Numbered from the stretch's first letter, positions 27,782-37,612 are shown. The stretch is 64,000 nt of DNA from Leucothrix mucor DSM 2157 (GCF_000419525.1 NZ_ATTE01000001.1:4586501-4650500); one strand, 5' to 3'. Notes: a model not told the origin generated them from the sequence alone. Program-made: numbers and translations.

Positions 27782-28681
27782 TTATCGCCGACGTATTACA
27801 ACTGATGAAATAATATCGTTAAAGCGATTATCCACTAAGCAATTATCATTGCCTCGGAAGGTCAATGCACGACCACCGAAGTTATCATGCTCGTAGACGA
27901 TCATTTCCAGACCATTAGGCACTCTGAGCGCAGATAGGTCATCATTACGAATACCTAAGCGAGTTAACGCACCTAAGTTATAACGCCCTGGTGCCAGATT
28001 GCGGGCATATCCTGCAAAATTACAATGTTGATACACCGTCGCCACTGGCGGTGGAGTCGCTCGACGCACGCGAATCGATGAAATCGTGTCGTTGAATTGG
28101 TTATCAACCAAGCAATTATCATTGCCCCTGAATATCAGTGCTTTACCACCAAAGTGATGGTGCTGATAGGCGACAATTTCATAACCGGCTTTCACTTTAA
28201 GTGCCGACAAATCATCATTGCGAATGCCCAAACGGTTTAGGTCAGCCAGATCATAATTCCCAGGCTGTAGATTGATACCGTATCCGCCGTAGTTGCAGTG
28301 CTGGTAAACCGTGGCAACGCCGGGTCTTGGTGGTGGTTGAATCTTGCGAATTTTCAGCGATGATAAGGTGTCATTAAAACGGTCATTCACTAAGCAAGAG
28401 TCGTTACCGGAGAAGGTCAGGGAGCGACCCCCGAAGCGATGATGTTCATAAATAGTGATTCGATAACCGGGGTTTAATGAGAGTGATGAGATGTCATCAT
28501 TGCGAATACCACGGGCATTCAGCGCGGGTAGATCGTAGTCACCGGGGCCGAGTGTGACACGTGCGCCACCGAAGTCGCAGTGCTGATAGAGTGTGGCATT
28601 GGCAAAGGCAGAAGCTGGCAAATAAGCGGCGATGGATAACACGCTTAAGGCTGCCAGCCTCTTGATTGAGAGAGTCTTCAT
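27782..28681 (-). CDS. Secreted protein with three beta/gamma-crystallin-like domains
   Basis: A 299-residue exported protein with a signal peptide (1-28, SAFA) followed by three homologous repeats at about 30-112, 123-206 and 213-298. Each repeat has a YQHC(D/N)F-type start, an RNDD(I/L)S(S/A)L segment and a GND(S/N)CLV(N/D) to (F)ND(T/I)(L/I)SS end. The (N/D)D-x-S-S/A segments match the double-clamp Ca2+ site of microbial crystallins, so calcium binding is likely. Two proline-rich linkers (PPPRPG and PPPVA) separate the repeats. The second ATG (28681) is chosen because it begins a canonical signal peptide. Confidence 0.85.
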   Translation of the reverse strand: MKTLSIKRLAALSVLSIAAYLPASAFANATLYQHCDFGGARVTLGPGDYDLPALNARGIRNDDISSLSLNPGYRITIYEHHRFGGRSLTFSGNDSCLVNDRFNDTLSSLKIRKIQPPPRPGVATVYQHCNYGGYGINLQPGNYDLADLNRLGIRNDDLSALKVKAGYEIVAYQHHHFGGKALIFRGNDNCLVDNQFNDTISSIRVRRATPPPVATVYQHCNFAGYARNLAPGRYNLGALTRLGIRNDDLSALRVPNGLEMIVYEHDNFGGRALTFRGNDNCLVDNRFNDIISSVVIRRR

Positions 28682-28768
28682 ATTGGATTTCCTCACAGCG
28701 TCAGATTTAGTTCTGACTTCTCTAAAGCGTAGTACAGTCTCTGAGTTTTGCAGGGAATCCTTTGATTT

Positions 28769-30406
28769 TTATGCAGTTTGCGTCAGGCGCGCATCCTCCA
28801 AAATCATATCCGCACCTTTCTCAGCAATCATAATCGCCGGTGCATTGGTATTGCCTGAAACAATTTCCGGCATGATCGAGGCATCAATCACGCGCAAGCC
28901 GGTAATGCCATGCACTTGCAGGCGATCATTCACTACGGCCATTTCATCATGTCCCATTTTGCAGGTGCTGGTTGGGTGGTAAATGGTTTGGCTAAAGCGG
29001 CGCGCGGCATCCAGTAATTCTTCATCGGTTTGGAATTGGCGGCCGGGAACATACTCATCAATAATGTGTGGCTTGAGCGCTGGCGCGTCGGCAATCTTAC
29101 GAGCAATTTTCACGCTCTCTACCGCCACTTTTAGATCGCGCTCATCCGATAAGTAATTGGGATGAATCGCCGGATGCTCAAAAGGGTCACTGGATTTAAT
29201 CTCAATATAACCACGGCTGTGCGGGCGCAGCTGACACACCGACGCAGTAAAGGCCGAGAAAGGGTGCACGCCATCACCCGGTTTATCAGCACTCAGCGGC
29301 TGCATATGAAATTGAATATCAGGGCGGTCAAGACTGGGATCTGTTTTGGTGAATGCGGCAATCTGGCTAGCGGCTAAAGTCAGCGGCCCAGTGCGCTTCA
29401 GTATGTATTGCAAGCCAACCTTAAACTGTTTGAAGTAACTATTAAGCTCGTCATTCAAGGTGCTTTCACTGGTTTTAAATACCAAGCGAATTTGCAGATG
29501 GTCTTGCAGGTTTTGCCCAACGCCCGGCAAATCTTTGACTACCGGAATCTGATGTTTATCTAACAATGCTTTAGAGCCGACTCCTGATAATTGCAGAATC
29601 TGTGGCGAACCAATCGCGCCCGCCGAGAGAATCACTTCCTTATTGGCATGCACCTGTTGCAGCTTTTCACCTTTGTAAAATTCAACACCCACTGCCCGAG
29701 TGCCACTAAATAAAACACGACCAATGTGCGCACGGGTTTTGACGGTGAGGTTGGGGCGCTTACGAGCTGGCTTTAAAAAGCCTTTCGCGGTACTCCAGCG
29801 AAACCCCTTATAGGCTGTCTGTTGAAAATAGCCAACGCCTTCCTGGGTTTCACCATTGTAATCATGATTGCGGGGAATGCCGGCTTGAATTGCCGCTTCG
29901 ATAAAATGATCAGCAATCGGGCGTCTTAAGCGCAAATCGGACACCTTTAATGGGCCACCGACGCCGTGATATTTATTCTCGCCACGCTCCTGATCTTCAG
30001 ACTTTTTGAAATAGGGAAGCACGTTTTCGTAAGACCAGCCTTTATTGCCAAGCGCTTCCCAGCGATCATAATCCTCAGCTTGTCCGCGTACATACAGCAA
30101 GCCGTTTAGCGAGCTGGAGCCCCCCAGTACTTTACCGCGTGGCCATTGCAGGCGACGTTGGTTAATACCGGTATCCGGCTCGGTCATATAGCACCAATCG
30201 GTACCGGGGTTGTGCATGGTTTTGAAGTAACCGACGGGAACATGAATCCACGGATTAACATCCGCCCCTCCAGCTTCCAGTAGCAAAACACGATTATTGG
30301 GATCGGCTGACAACCTGTTGGCCAGTACACAGCCAGATGAGCCAGCACCAATAATGATGTAGTCATAAGCGTCCTGTTGCGGACCTTGGTCAGGGGATTG
30401 TGGCAT
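28769..30406 (-). CDS. GMC-family FAD oxidoreductase (choline dehydrogenase-like)
   Basis: A 545-residue flavoprotein that oxidises a primary or secondary alcohol. The FAD-binding GAGSSG is at residues 20-25, and the GMC signature [14 protein letters not shown] is near 90-104. A second signature ([15 protein letters not shown]) and the C-terminal catalytic segment HPTSTCKMG are present, as is [16 protein letters not shown]. The substrate is unknown: BetA-like enzymes include choline, alcohol and polyethylene-glycol dehydrogenases. It is divergent from a TRAP transporter operon with IclR regulator, so the enzyme probably oxidises what that transporter brings in. Confidence 0.93.
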   Translation of the reverse strand: MPQSPDQGPQQDAYDYIIIGAGSSGCVLANRLSADPNNRVLLLEAGGADVNPWIHVPVGYFKTMHNPGTDWCYMTEPDTGINQRRLQWPRGKVLGGSSSLNGLLYVRGQAEDYDRWEALGNKGWSYENVLPYFKKSEDQERGENKYHGVGGPLKVSDLRLRRPIADHFIEAAIQAGIPRNHDYNGETQEGVGYFQQTAYKGFRWSTAKGFLKPARKRPNLTVKTRAHIGRVLFSGTRAVGVEFYKGEKLQQVHANKEVILSAGAIGSPQILQLSGVGSKALLDKHQIPVVKDLPGVGQNLQDHLQIRLVFKTSESTLNDELNSYFKQFKVGLQYILKRTGPLTLAASQIAAFTKTDPSLDRPDIQFHMQPLSADKPGDGVHPFSAFTASVCQLRPHSRGYIEIKSSDPFEHPAIHPNYLSDERDLKVAVESVKIARKIADAPALKPHIIDEYVPGRQFQTDEELLDAARRFSQTIYHPTSTCKMGHDEMAVVNDRLQVHGITGLRVIDASIMPEIVSGNTNAPAIMIAEKGADMILEDARLTQTA

Positions 30407-30428
30407 TCAGATTTTCTCCTCGTAAGTC

Positions 30429-30463
30429 TCGATAAACTATCGATTGCTACAGTTTTTAAACTG
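30429..30463. promoter_or_regulatory. Paired palindromes between GMC oxidoreductase and TRAP operon
   Basis: TCGATA-AAC-TATCGA (30429-30443) and CAGTTT-TT-AAACTG (30450-30463) are two perfect palindromes whose centres are about 20.5 bases apart, close to two helical turns. They lie 23 bases before the GMC start codon, in the divergent control region. They are candidate operators for the IclR-family regulator encoded at the end of the TRAP operon. Confidence 0.45.
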
Positions 30464-30587
30464 ATATTTCAAATAATGAGATCATTCGTATCAAAAAACA
30501 ATAAGAATATTTGATTTTTAGTATTGTTTATGATCTTATGAATTCAAGCCGGACTAATCGTTTGGCTGTCTCAATAGGAGGAGATCG

Positions 30588-31817
30588 ATGTACAAAGATG
30601 ACTCAACTGGCGTCTCTCGCCGTGATTTTATGCGTGTTTCCGGACGTTATGGTATGACGTCAACCCTGCTTGCTGCAGGTGCTCTGGGAACTACCGCCTC
30701 TCTGTCTCAACTGGCTCGTGCTGCTGAAGAAACTGATAAGCAGCGCTACGCTGTAGAACCTAAATTCAAACTCAAATTCGGCGCGTCTGGCTTTAATGAC
30801 GCCAATCTGGATATCCAAAAATCAGGCCAGCTGTTTTTTGCTCGTGATATCGAAGAGCGTACTAATGGTGCGATTCGTGTCGAGTTTATTGGTAGCAACC
30901 AAATCTGTGGGCAAGTCGACTGTGTTAAGAAAACACAGCAGGGTATTGTCGATATGTATTCCGCATCCACCCAAAACTCAGCCGGTGGCGCACCGTATCT
31001 GAATGTGCTGGATTATGCCTACATGTTCCCATCCCGCGCGGCGCAATATCACTTCCTGTACAGCCATAAGAGTGAAGCGCTGCTGCGTGAACCGCTGCGT
31101 CAAAAGCACAAGTTACAATTCCTGTTCTCTCACTGTGAGTTGCGTGGCCTGCAGCTTGGTTTGAAGTGGGCAGATAAGCCATTAGTGCAGTCCGTTAAAG
31201 AGTTAGCGGGGACCAAGAACCGCGTAACCGGCACGCAGTTAGGGCGTATCGCCATGCAATTGATGGATCTGAATCCGGTACCAGTGGCTTGGTCTGAGAC
31301 GTTGGATGCCTTGAAAACCGGTTTGATTGATGGGGCTGAGACTTGGGCTGGTGCGGTGGCTTATGCCGGTATGTCTCCAGTGGTGTCTCAGTCGGTTGAT
31401 CTGAAATTCTTCTGCGGTACTGAGCACACGTCAATGAGTTTGCCAGTGTTCGATAAGTTGGGTTCTGCACTGCAAGAGGCGGTGATGGAGTCTTCTTATA
31501 CCGCGCAGATCTTCACGCAAGGCATGAACGAAGCAGCATTATTCGACATCGTGGGTGGTACAACGCCACAGAAGCCAGGCACAGTATTTGCTCAAAATGG
31601 TACCCGTGTGGCAACCCTGTCGGATGCGGCGATCAAAGAAGCGGAAGAAATGTGTTCACCAGAGTTTGTGCCAGAGCCCTGGGAGCAGTGGCGTGAGCGT
31701 TTGAACAAATGGTCCGGCGGGCACGATACGTACAAAGAAATCTACGACATCGCGCGTGAGATTCCAAAGGACATGTCCGCAGTCAATGTTAAACCGAATC
31801 GCTGGTGGAGAGGCTGA
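30588..31817 (+). CDS. TRAP transporter substrate-binding protein (DctP family)
   Basis: A 409-residue periplasmic solute receptor. The N-terminus carries a twin-arginine-like signal (SRRDFMRVSG followed by a hydrophobic stretch ending ARAAEE), so export is likely by Tat. The DctP fold is shown by NDANLDIQKSGQLFFARDIEERT and the later LKTGLIDGAETW, in which the conserved substrate-binding region lies. TRAP receptors bind carboxylates, taurine, ectoine and similar solutes. The protein lacks features I can use to choose among them. A strong GGAGGAGATCG site precedes the ATG. Confidence 0.93.
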   Translation: MYKDDSTGVSRRDFMRVSGRYGMTSTLLAAGALGTTASLSQLARAAEETDKQRYAVEPKFKLKFGASGFNDANLDIQKSGQLFFARDIEERTNGAIRVEFIGSNQICGQVDCVKKTQQGIVDMYSASTQNSAGGAPYLNVLDYAYMFPSRAAQYHFLYSHKSEALLREPLRQKHKLQFLFSHCELRGLQLGLKWADKPLVQSVKELAGTKNRVTGTQLGRIAMQLMDLNPVPVAWSETLDALKTGLIDGAETWAGAVAYAGMSPVVSQSVDLKFFCGTEHTSMSLPVFDKLGSALQEAVMESSYTAQIFTQGMNEAALFDIVGGTTPQKPGTVFAQNGTRVATLSDAAIKEAEEMCSPEFVPEPWEQWRERLNKWSGGHDTYKEIYDIAREIPKDMSAVNVKPNRWWRG

Positions 31818-31857
31818 TCCTGTCAGCGCCACTGGTTTAAACGTGTTCTAAGTATGG

Positions 31858-31879
31858 GCAGGTGCCGAGGGGTGCCTGT
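31858..31879 (+). repeat. Hairpin between TRAP receptor and small permease genes
   Basis: A GCAGGTGCC...GGTGCCTGT stem (with two G-U pairs) and a 4-base loop lies 40 bases past the receptor stop codon. It could trim expression of the membrane subunits relative to the receptor, as also seen in the ABC operon at 11.66 kb. Confidence 0.4.
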
Positions 31880-31911
31880 TCATGCTTTGACTAATGAGGG
31901 GAAATTATCGC

Positions 31912-32442
31912 ATGGTCGTACTTCGCTTTCTATTAAGATGGCTGGATAATAATGCCGAAAAAGTCGTTATTATCATTGCCTATACCGCGATGGCCGGCAT
32001 TATCTTTGTTGAGGTAATCCGACGATTTGTCTTTAGTGTGCAAGCTCCCTGGAGTACCACCATCCCGGTTCTGCTGTTCTTATGGCTGACGTGGTTTGGT
32101 GCCTCGTACAACATCAAAAAACGCACCCATCTTGCGCTGTCGGAAGTGCGCAGCCGGATGCCCGCTAAGATGCAATTATATTGTCTTGGCTTGGATGCGA
32201 TTTTATGGATTGTGTTTGCGTCCATCGTTATCTACTACACCACCATTCAGGTCTACATCTCCTATGATAACTTCGCGATTGTCGGTGGTACCGATGATGT
32301 CATGGAGTGGTGGTTCTATCTGGCGACGCCGTTGGCCTGGAGCCTGCTGGTGATTCGCGTTATTCAGAATTTCATTGAAGATCTTGGCAAGTATAAACGC
32401 GGCGAGCCGTTTATCTTACAAGGCCTGTTAAACGACGATTAG
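31912..32442 (+). CDS. TRAP transporter small permease (DctQ family)
   Basis: A 176-residue membrane protein with four hydrophobic segments, the DctQ topology. Segments include VVIIIAYTAMAGIIFVEVIRR and WFYLATPLAWSLLVIRVI. The start at 31912 is preferred over an upstream in-frame ATG (31894) because GAGGGG lies 10 bases before it. It forms the Na+-driven transporter with the large permease that starts 10 bases downstream. Confidence 0.92.
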   Translation: MVVLRFLLRWLDNNAEKVVIIIAYTAMAGIIFVEVIRRFVFSVQAPWSTTIPVLLFLWLTWFGASYNIKKRTHLALSEVRSRMPAKMQLYCLGLDAILWIVFASIVIYYTTIQVYISYDNFAIVGGTDDVMEWWFYLATPLAWSLLVIRVIQNFIEDLGKYKRGEPFILQGLLNDD

Positions 32443-32452
32443 GAGATAATTC

Positions 32453-33742
32453 ATGGATCAGAACCTATGGGTGACGGTTATCTCCGTCGCAGTGACACTC
32501 TTGTTCATTATCGGAGTGCCAATCTTTTTGGTAATCGGATTTTGGGTCGTCGGTGTCAGTATTGTTATTGATTTTACCTTGGCCAATGTGGGCGTTACGC
32601 TGTTTGAAGGCTTGAGCTTCTTTGGTCTTCTGGCGCTGCCGCTGTTTATTATGACAGGTGACCTGATTAATGCCGCCGGTATCGCTAAACGCTTATCCGA
32701 CTTTGCTTATTCGCTATTGGGCTTTGCCCGTGGTGGTTTGGGTATGGCGGCCATCAGCGCCTGCGGCATGTTCGCGGCCATTTCCGGTTCAAACTCAGGG
32801 ACTACGGCCACTATCGGAAGCATTATGCATCCGGAGATGACGAAAGGTGGCTACGATAAAACCTTTGCGGCAGCGACGATTGCCGCCGGTGGTACGGTGG
32901 GGATTATCATTCCGCCCAGTATTATTTTTATTGTGTATGGCTTCCTGCTAAACCTGCCGATTAGTGAGTTGTTTATTGCTGGGATGTTGCCGGGCTTACT
33001 TATGGTTGTGGCGATGATGTTCACCTGCTGGGTGATCAGCCGACGCAACGGTTGGGGCCATATTATTAAGTTTGAACCTAAGCGGATTCTGCGTACCGGT
33101 TTACGCGCCTACCTTGGTTTCCTTGCGATTATTATCGTGGTTTACGGGATTTACTCCGGTACTTTCTCACCTACAGAAGCGGCCAGTGTCACGGTGGGTT
33201 TTAGTGTGTTAGCCGGTATCTTGGTCACTCGTGAAATTAAGATTCGTAACTTGCCTGCGATCTTAATGCGCTCCGGTCACATCACCGGAATGCTCGCGCC
33301 GTTAATTGCAGTGTCGGTCGTTATGCAGCAGATTTTGTCATTGCTGGGTGCGGGTGAATACGTGGGCGGGTTGATCTCTGGCTTAGGCGATCCATTCTGG
33401 ATTCTGATTGCTTGCATGATGTTGGTACTGGCAGCGGGAACGGTGTTGGAGAGCTTGCCTAACACCATTATCTTAGCGCCGATTTTGGCACCAATTGCCT
33501 ATACCGCCGGTGTTGACCCGATTCACTTCGCGGTAATCTTCTTAGTGGGTGATGCAATCGGCTTTATTACACCACCTTATGGGTTGAATCTGTATGTTGC
33601 CAGTGGCATCACCGGTATCCCTTATTTGCAGATCGTAAAGCACGTGATTCCATACCTCGTTGCACTCATGGCTGCTTGGTTCCTGGTGGCGTTTTGGCCT
33701 CCGCTTTCACTGTTCTTACTACAGTTCGGAGGGCTTAACTAA
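32453..33742 (+). CDS. TRAP transporter large permease (DctM family)
   Basis: A 429-residue transport subunit with about 12 hydrophobic segments. The DctM landmarks are LPLFIMTGDLINAAGIAKRL, FAAISGSNSGTTATIGSI and GDAIGFITPPYGLNLYVASG. It is a separate protein, not fused to DctQ. An AGGAGATAATTC site just before the ATG supports the start. Together with the receptor and small permease it makes a complete Na+-dependent tripartite importer. Confidence 0.95.
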   Translation: MDQNLWVTVISVAVTLLFIIGVPIFLVIGFWVVGVSIVIDFTLANVGVTLFEGLSFFGLLALPLFIMTGDLINAAGIAKRLSDFAYSLLGFARGGLGMAAISACGMFAAISGSNSGTTATIGSIMHPEMTKGGYDKTFAAATIAAGGTVGIIIPPSIIFIVYGFLLNLPISELFIAGMLPGLLMVVAMMFTCWVISRRNGWGHIIKFEPKRILRTGLRAYLGFLAIIIVVYGIYSGTFSPTEAASVTVGFSVLAGILVTREIKIRNLPAILMRSGHITGMLAPLIAVSVVMQQILSLLGAGEYVGGLISGLGDPFWILIACMMLVLAAGTVLESLPNTIILAPILAPIAYTAGVDPIHFAVIFLVGDAIGFITPPYGLNLYVASGITGIPYLQIVKHVIPYLVALMAAWFLVAFWPPLSLFLLQFGGLN

Positions 33743-33816
33743 GGCTCGATTTATTTGATGTTAAGAAGGAGTCTGATAAGCTGCACGACAGCCCGATAAA
33801 TTATCAACAGGACGCC

Positions 33817-34596
33817 ATGTCAAAAACAGTCAGTTCGAGTTCAACATTACTTCGTGGCCTCGCAATATTGGAAAATATTGCTGAGGCTCCACGGGGGCTT
33901 TCGACCGCTGAGTTAGTGGAGATTTTGGGGCTGCCAAAGCCAACCGTCCACCGTATTGCTCAGCAGCTTGAAGATGAAGGGTATCTGCAACGGACCCCGA
34001 CCGACCGCCGTTTTGTGGTGGGGCATCTGCTTAAGAAATTTTCCATTAATATCATTTCAAACGACACTGTTGGCGCACCGCGTCATGCCATTCTTGAGGC
34101 GTTATCTGAAGAGATTGGCGAGACTTGCAACTGCACCATGCTGGACGGCAATCACACTTTGTATTTCGATCGGGTGGAATGCAATTGGCCGATCAAGGTT
34201 GACCTGCATCCCGGCTCACGACTGCCGTTACATGCCACTGCCAGTGGTAAGTTGTTTTTGGCGCATATGAAGCCGCAGGAACGTAAGCGTTTATTGAATG
34301 CTGCGCCACTTTCCCGCAATACCGTACGTACTATTGTGTCTCCAGAGCTGTTGGAAGTGGAGCTTAAAAAGATCAAAGAAGAAGGCATTGGCTACGATAA
34401 TGAAGAGCTGCTGGATGGCATGGTCGCTGTTGCGGTGCCGGTTTTTGATAGCGCCAATCGGGTTTCTTTTACGTTGGCCGTGCATGCACCGACAACCCGA
34501 CGTAAAATAGAGGACTTACGCCAGTATATTCCTTCGCTCAGGCGCGCCGCAGCTGCTTTGGCGGCCTGCTATTGCGATCCTGAAGAGTCTGTTTAA
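33817..34596 (+). CDS. IclR-family transcriptional regulator
   Basis: A 259-residue regulator with an N-terminal winged helix-turn-helix (about 8-66, with ELVEILGLPKPTVHRIAQQLEDEGYL) and a C-terminal IclR effector domain (about 80-250, with LPLHATASGKLFLA and EGIGYDNEELLDGMVAVAVPV). It follows the TRAP large permease by 74 bases on the same strand and probably controls the TRAP operon and the divergent GMC oxidoreductase. The inducer should be the transported solute or its product. An AGGACGCC site precedes the ATG. Confidence 0.94.
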   Translation: MSKTVSSSSTLLRGLAILENIAEAPRGLSTAELVEILGLPKPTVHRIAQQLEDEGYLQRTPTDRRFVVGHLLKKFSINIISNDTVGAPRHAILEALSEEIGETCNCTMLDGNHTLYFDRVECNWPIKVDLHPGSRLPLHATASGKLFLAHMKPQERKRLLNAAPLSRNTVRTIVSPELLEVELKKIKEEGIGYDNEELLDGMVAVAVPVFDSANRVSFTLAVHAPTTRRKIEDLRQYIPSLRRAAAALAACYCDPEESV

Positions 34597-34622
34597 CTTA
34601 TTTGCAACCGGGAACCACCATT

Positions 34623-35942
34623 TTGCATACCCTCGCCGACCTTAAAGCCGGGCTGCTAAAGCATGCCACGCGCCTGCAGCTGTCAGAAAACCTGACTGAA
34701 TTCCCCACTGAAATTTTTGATCTGGCGGATACGCTGGAAACCTTAGATCTATCTGGCAATGCGCTCACTAGCCTGCCGGATGATTTCGCGCGTTTAACAC
34801 AGTTAAAAGTGCTATTTCTATCCAATAACCAGTTTGAAGTGCTGCCGGACGTACTGGCCGAGTGCCCGAAGCTGGAGATGATTGGGTTTAAAGCCAACCG
34901 CATTCACACCGTTGCTGAAAATGCCTTACCCAAAGCCACGCGCTGGTTGATTTTAACCGATAACCAAATTGGGCAACTGCCAGACTCTATGGGGCAATTA
35001 GCATCCTTGCAAAAGCTGATGCTGGCGGGTAATAAGCTGACCAGTTTGCCAGAGTCGATGGCCAATTGCCGTGCGCTGCAGTTATTGCGCATCTCGGCCA
35101 ACGAGCTAACAGCCTTGCCTGAGTTTTTACTGCAATTACCCAAGCTGGCTTGGCTGGCTTATTCTGGTAATCCCTTTTGTGGTGAGTTTGCAGCCGACCC
35201 AGCCGCTTTTGTGAATGTGAGCTTTGATGATATCGAGCAGCATGAAGTCTTAGGGCAGGGCGCATCCGGTGTGATTTATCGGGCATCTTGGGTGAAATCA
35301 CCAGCCGAGTTAGCAGATGCTGAGCAGCCAATTGCCGTTAAAGTTTTTAAGTCGAATGTGACTAGCGATGGCTATCCGGTGGATGAGTTACACGCTTGTT
35401 TAGCCGCGGGTAATCACGATAACTTAGTGCAGTTGCTGGCGCGTGTTGAGCAGCCGGAGCAGTTGGGCTTGGTAATGGGTTTGATCCCGGAAAGCTTTGA
35501 TAACTTGGGCGAGCCACCGACCTTTGCCAGCTGTACCCGCGACCATTTTGATGATGACTTTATGTTATCGACCGAAGCGGTCAGCCTGATTGCTAATCAG
35601 ATGGCTGGCGTGCTGGTATATCTTTGGGAGCAGGGGATTTGCCATGGCGACTTGTACGCGCACAACATCCTGATTAATCCGGAGGCCGAAGTATTATTCG
35701 GTGATTTCGGAGCGGCGTCATCGTTAGCGGGTTTAAGTGCGGGGCAGCGTAGCGGTCTGGAAAAACTAGAAGTGCGCGCATTTGGTTGTTTGCTGGAGGA
35801 TTTGCTAGGTAGTAGCTATGATGGCGATGATTTCCCTGATTTATTTGAGCCGCTGATTATGCTGAAAAACCGTTGTATGCATCCAAAGCCTGCGGCGCGT
35901 CCTAGCTTGGCGGACATTAAAGCCGAATTACAAAAGTTATAA
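34623..35942 (+). CDS. Leucine-rich repeat protein kinase
   Basis: A cytoplasmic protein of about 440 residues. It opens with seven or so leucine-rich repeats of the LxxLxLSxNxLxxLP type (residues 10-195), followed by a kinase-like domain (about 205-435). The kinase part has a glycine loop GQGASGVIY, an IAVKVFK lysine, a catalytic loop HGDLYAHN and the DFG motif (FGDFGAAS), so it may be active. Similar LRR-kinase proteins are recalled from Pseudomonas relatives. The start is a TTG codon. The TTG at 34623 is preferred over TTG 34602 because it has GGGA upstream and gives the family-like N-terminus HTLADLKAG. The small S4 protein follows after 9 bases. Confidence 0.88.
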   Translation: MHTLADLKAGLLKHATRLQLSENLTEFPTEIFDLADTLETLDLSGNALTSLPDDFARLTQLKVLFLSNNQFEVLPDVLAECPKLEMIGFKANRIHTVAENALPKATRWLILTDNQIGQLPDSMGQLASLQKLMLAGNKLTSLPESMANCRALQLLRISANELTALPEFLLQLPKLAWLAYSGNPFCGEFAADPAAFVNVSFDDIEQHEVLGQGASGVIYRASWVKSPAELADAEQPIAVKVFKSNVTSDGYPVDELHACLAAGNHDNLVQLLARVEQPEQLGLVMGLIPESFDNLGEPPTFASCTRDHFDDDFMLSTEAVSLIANQMAGVLVYLWEQGICHGDLYAHNILINPEAEVLFGDFGAASSLAGLSAGQRSGLEKLEVRAFGCLLEDLLGSSYDGDDFPDLFEPLIMLKNRCMHPKPAARPSLADIKAELQKL

Positions 35943-35951
35943 GAGACTATT

Positions 35952-36161
35952 ATGGAAGAGTTTAAATTAGATGACCGTGGTTATATCGAGTTGAATAGCT
36001 TGTTAAAAGTCACGGGCATGATTGATAGCGGCGGATTGGCTAAAAGCCTGATCGCAGACGGACATGTCACCGTGAATGGTGAAGTGGAGTTGCGTAAGCG
36101 CTGTAAAATCTACACGGATACGATTGTTGAGTTTGATGGGCAGAAGGTGCACGTCGTTTAA
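35952..36161 (+). CDS. Small S4-domain RNA-binding protein (YbcJ-like)
   Basis: A 69-residue protein made almost entirely of one S4 RNA-binding module: YIELNSLLKVTGMIDSGG, then AKSLIADGHVTVNGEVELRKRCKI. It resembles E. coli YbcJ, which is linked to RNA or ribosome binding. It lies 9 bases after the LRR-kinase stop codon with GAGACTATT before the ATG, so the two are likely co-transcribed. A functional link between kinase and RNA-binding protein is not established. Confidence 0.9.
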   Translation: MEEFKLDDRGYIELNSLLKVTGMIDSGGLAKSLIADGHVTVNGEVELRKRCKIYTDTIVEFDGQKVHVV

Positions 36162-36179
36162 TCGCACACCTTGCCAAGT

Positions 36180-36212
36180 CCTGCCTAAGTTGCTGATTAG
36201 CAGTTAGGCAGG
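36180..36212. repeat. Hairpin between convergent S4 and msrA genes
   Basis: CCTGCCTAA at 36180-36188 pairs with TTAGGCAGG at 36204-36212, with an additional GCT/AGC pairing inside. No T-run is present on either strand. A weak bidirectional terminator is likely. Confidence 0.5.
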
Positions 36213-36224
36213 GTACAGATTGGC

Positions 36225-36710
36225 TTAGTCGTAAGACTGAAAATATTCTAAGTGACACGTATAGCCGCCCGGATTCTTCTCCAAATAATCCTGATGATAG
36301 TCTTCCGCATCGTAAAACACGTCAAAGGCTTCCAACGACGTTGCTACTGGTGCAGGCCATTTGCCTGACTCATCCACAAACTTAATCATGGCTGCTGCTT
36401 CGGCTTTCTCTTCTTCATTCTGATAGAAAATCGCTGAGCGATAAGATGTACCAATGTCATTACCCTGACGGTTACGCGTGGTCGGGTTATGAATGCGGAA
36501 GAAGTATTCCAGCAACTCGCGATAGCTCATGATCTCATCGTCGTATTCGATCAGCATCGCTTCGGCGTGGCCTTCATGGCTTTTATAAGTCGGGTTTGGG
36601 GCAACGCCACCGGTGTAGCCAACTTCAGTGTTAATAATGCCGTCTTGCTTTCGGATCAGGTCTTCCATTCCCCAAAAACAGCCGCCGGCCAAATAGGCTT
36701 TCTTAATCAT
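36225..36710 (-). CDS. msrA: Peptide-methionine (S)-S-oxide reductase MsrA
   Basis: A 161-residue enzyme that repairs oxidised methionine in proteins. The catalytic cysteine is C11 in GGCFWGMED, and the family segments [18 protein letters not shown] and FFRIHNPTT are present. The start at 36710 is supported by GGAG six bases upstream and by the family N-terminus; longer upstream in-frame extensions are poorly supported. MsrB is not fused or adjacent. Confidence 0.95.
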   Translation of the reverse strand: MIKKAYLAGGCFWGMEDLIRKQDGIINTEVGYTGGVAPNPTYKSHEGHAEAMLIEYDDEIMSYRELLEYFFRIHNPTTRNRQGNDIGTSYRSAIFYQNEEEKAEAAAMIKFVDESGKWPAPVATSLEAFDVFYDAEDYHQDYLEKNPGGYTCHLEYFQSYD

Positions 36711-36815
36711 TTTACGCTCCGTGTTTGTCTGTGTGATTTCGCTAACAGTATCCATACCGCGAGCGGGATGCAATATTCAGGAGTGCGCTAATGATATTAA
36801 AAAATGTCTGGAAAC

Positions 36816-36862
36816 AAAAATTGCCGACCTCTAGCTAAAGGATAGTAGAGTGGTCGGCAATT
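36816..36862 (-). terminator. Rho-independent terminator after the YebC-family gene
   Basis: A perfect 11-bp stem (AATTGCCGACC 36819-36829, GGTCGGCAATT 36852-36862) with a 22-base loop. On the minus strand it ends in a T-run. It starts 30 bases past the stop codon of the 36893-37612 gene. Confidence 0.8.
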
Positions 36863-36892
36863 AGTGCGATTTATTCTGCTGTGCAGAAAAAC

Positions 36893-37612
36893 TTATAACT
36901 CAGCGTTGTGATAAACGTTCTGAACATCGTCCAGCTCGTTCAACATATCCATGAATTTTTCAAACATTGCGGTATCGTCTTCGCCACTGATCTGCGTCAT
37001 CACTTGTGGCAGGAACTGAATCTCATCCACTTCAAAATCAGCATCCGGCACCACACTTAAAATGGCTTGTCTGGTTTTACCGTACTGATCGTGCGGTGCA
37101 AACACAGAGATCATGCCATCTTCGTTTTCGATATCAGTGACATCAACATCCGCTTCCATCAGCGCATCTAGTACCGCTTCTTCGTCATCGCCGGCAAATT
37201 TGAAAATCGCCAGATGATCGAACATGTGAGTCACTGAGCCCTGAGTACCGATTTTGCAATTGGTCTTCGTGAAGCACAGGCGAACATCACCAAAGGTACG
37301 GTTCGGGTTATCCGTTAGCGTATCGATAATCGCCATGCAGTTGCCAGGGCCGTAGCCTTCGTAGCGAGCAGGGTAGTAATCTTCACCACCGCCGCCTTTG
37401 GCTTTCTCGATACCTTTTTCAATAACGTGAGTAGGAACCTGGTCCTTTTTTGCGCGCTCAATTAAGCTGCGAAGCGCAAGGTTACCCTCAGGGTCAACAC
37501 CTCCTGCTTTGGCGCAAACATAGATTTCGCGTCCGTACTTACTGTAAACCTTGGCCTTCATATTTGAAGTCTTGGCCATGGATTCTTTGCGGTTTTGGTA
37601 CGCTCTTCCCAT
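36893..37612 (-). CDS. YebC/PmpR-family protein (YeeN-like branch)
   Basis: A 239-residue cytoplasmic protein of the YebC/TACO1 family, members of which act as DNA-binding regulators or help ribosomes through proline stretches. Family signs are [15 protein letters not shown], the [25 protein letters not shown] segment and the acidic C-terminal [10 protein letters not shown]. The N-terminus [16 protein letters not shown] fits the YeeN-like branch rather than canonical YebC (MAGHSKWAN). It is a single gene with its own terminator. Confidence 0.92.
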   Translation of the reverse strand: MGRAYQNRKESMAKTSNMKAKVYSKYGREIYVCAKAGGVDPEGNLALRSLIERAKKDQVPTHVIEKGIEKAKGGGGEDYYPARYEGYGPGNCMAIIDTLTDNPNRTFGDVRLCFTKTNCKIGTQGSVTHMFDHLAIFKFAGDDEEAVLDALMEADVDVTDIENEDGMISVFAPHDQYGKTRQAILSVVPDADFEVDEIQFLPQVMTQISGEDDTAMFEKFMDMLNELDDVQNVYHNAEL

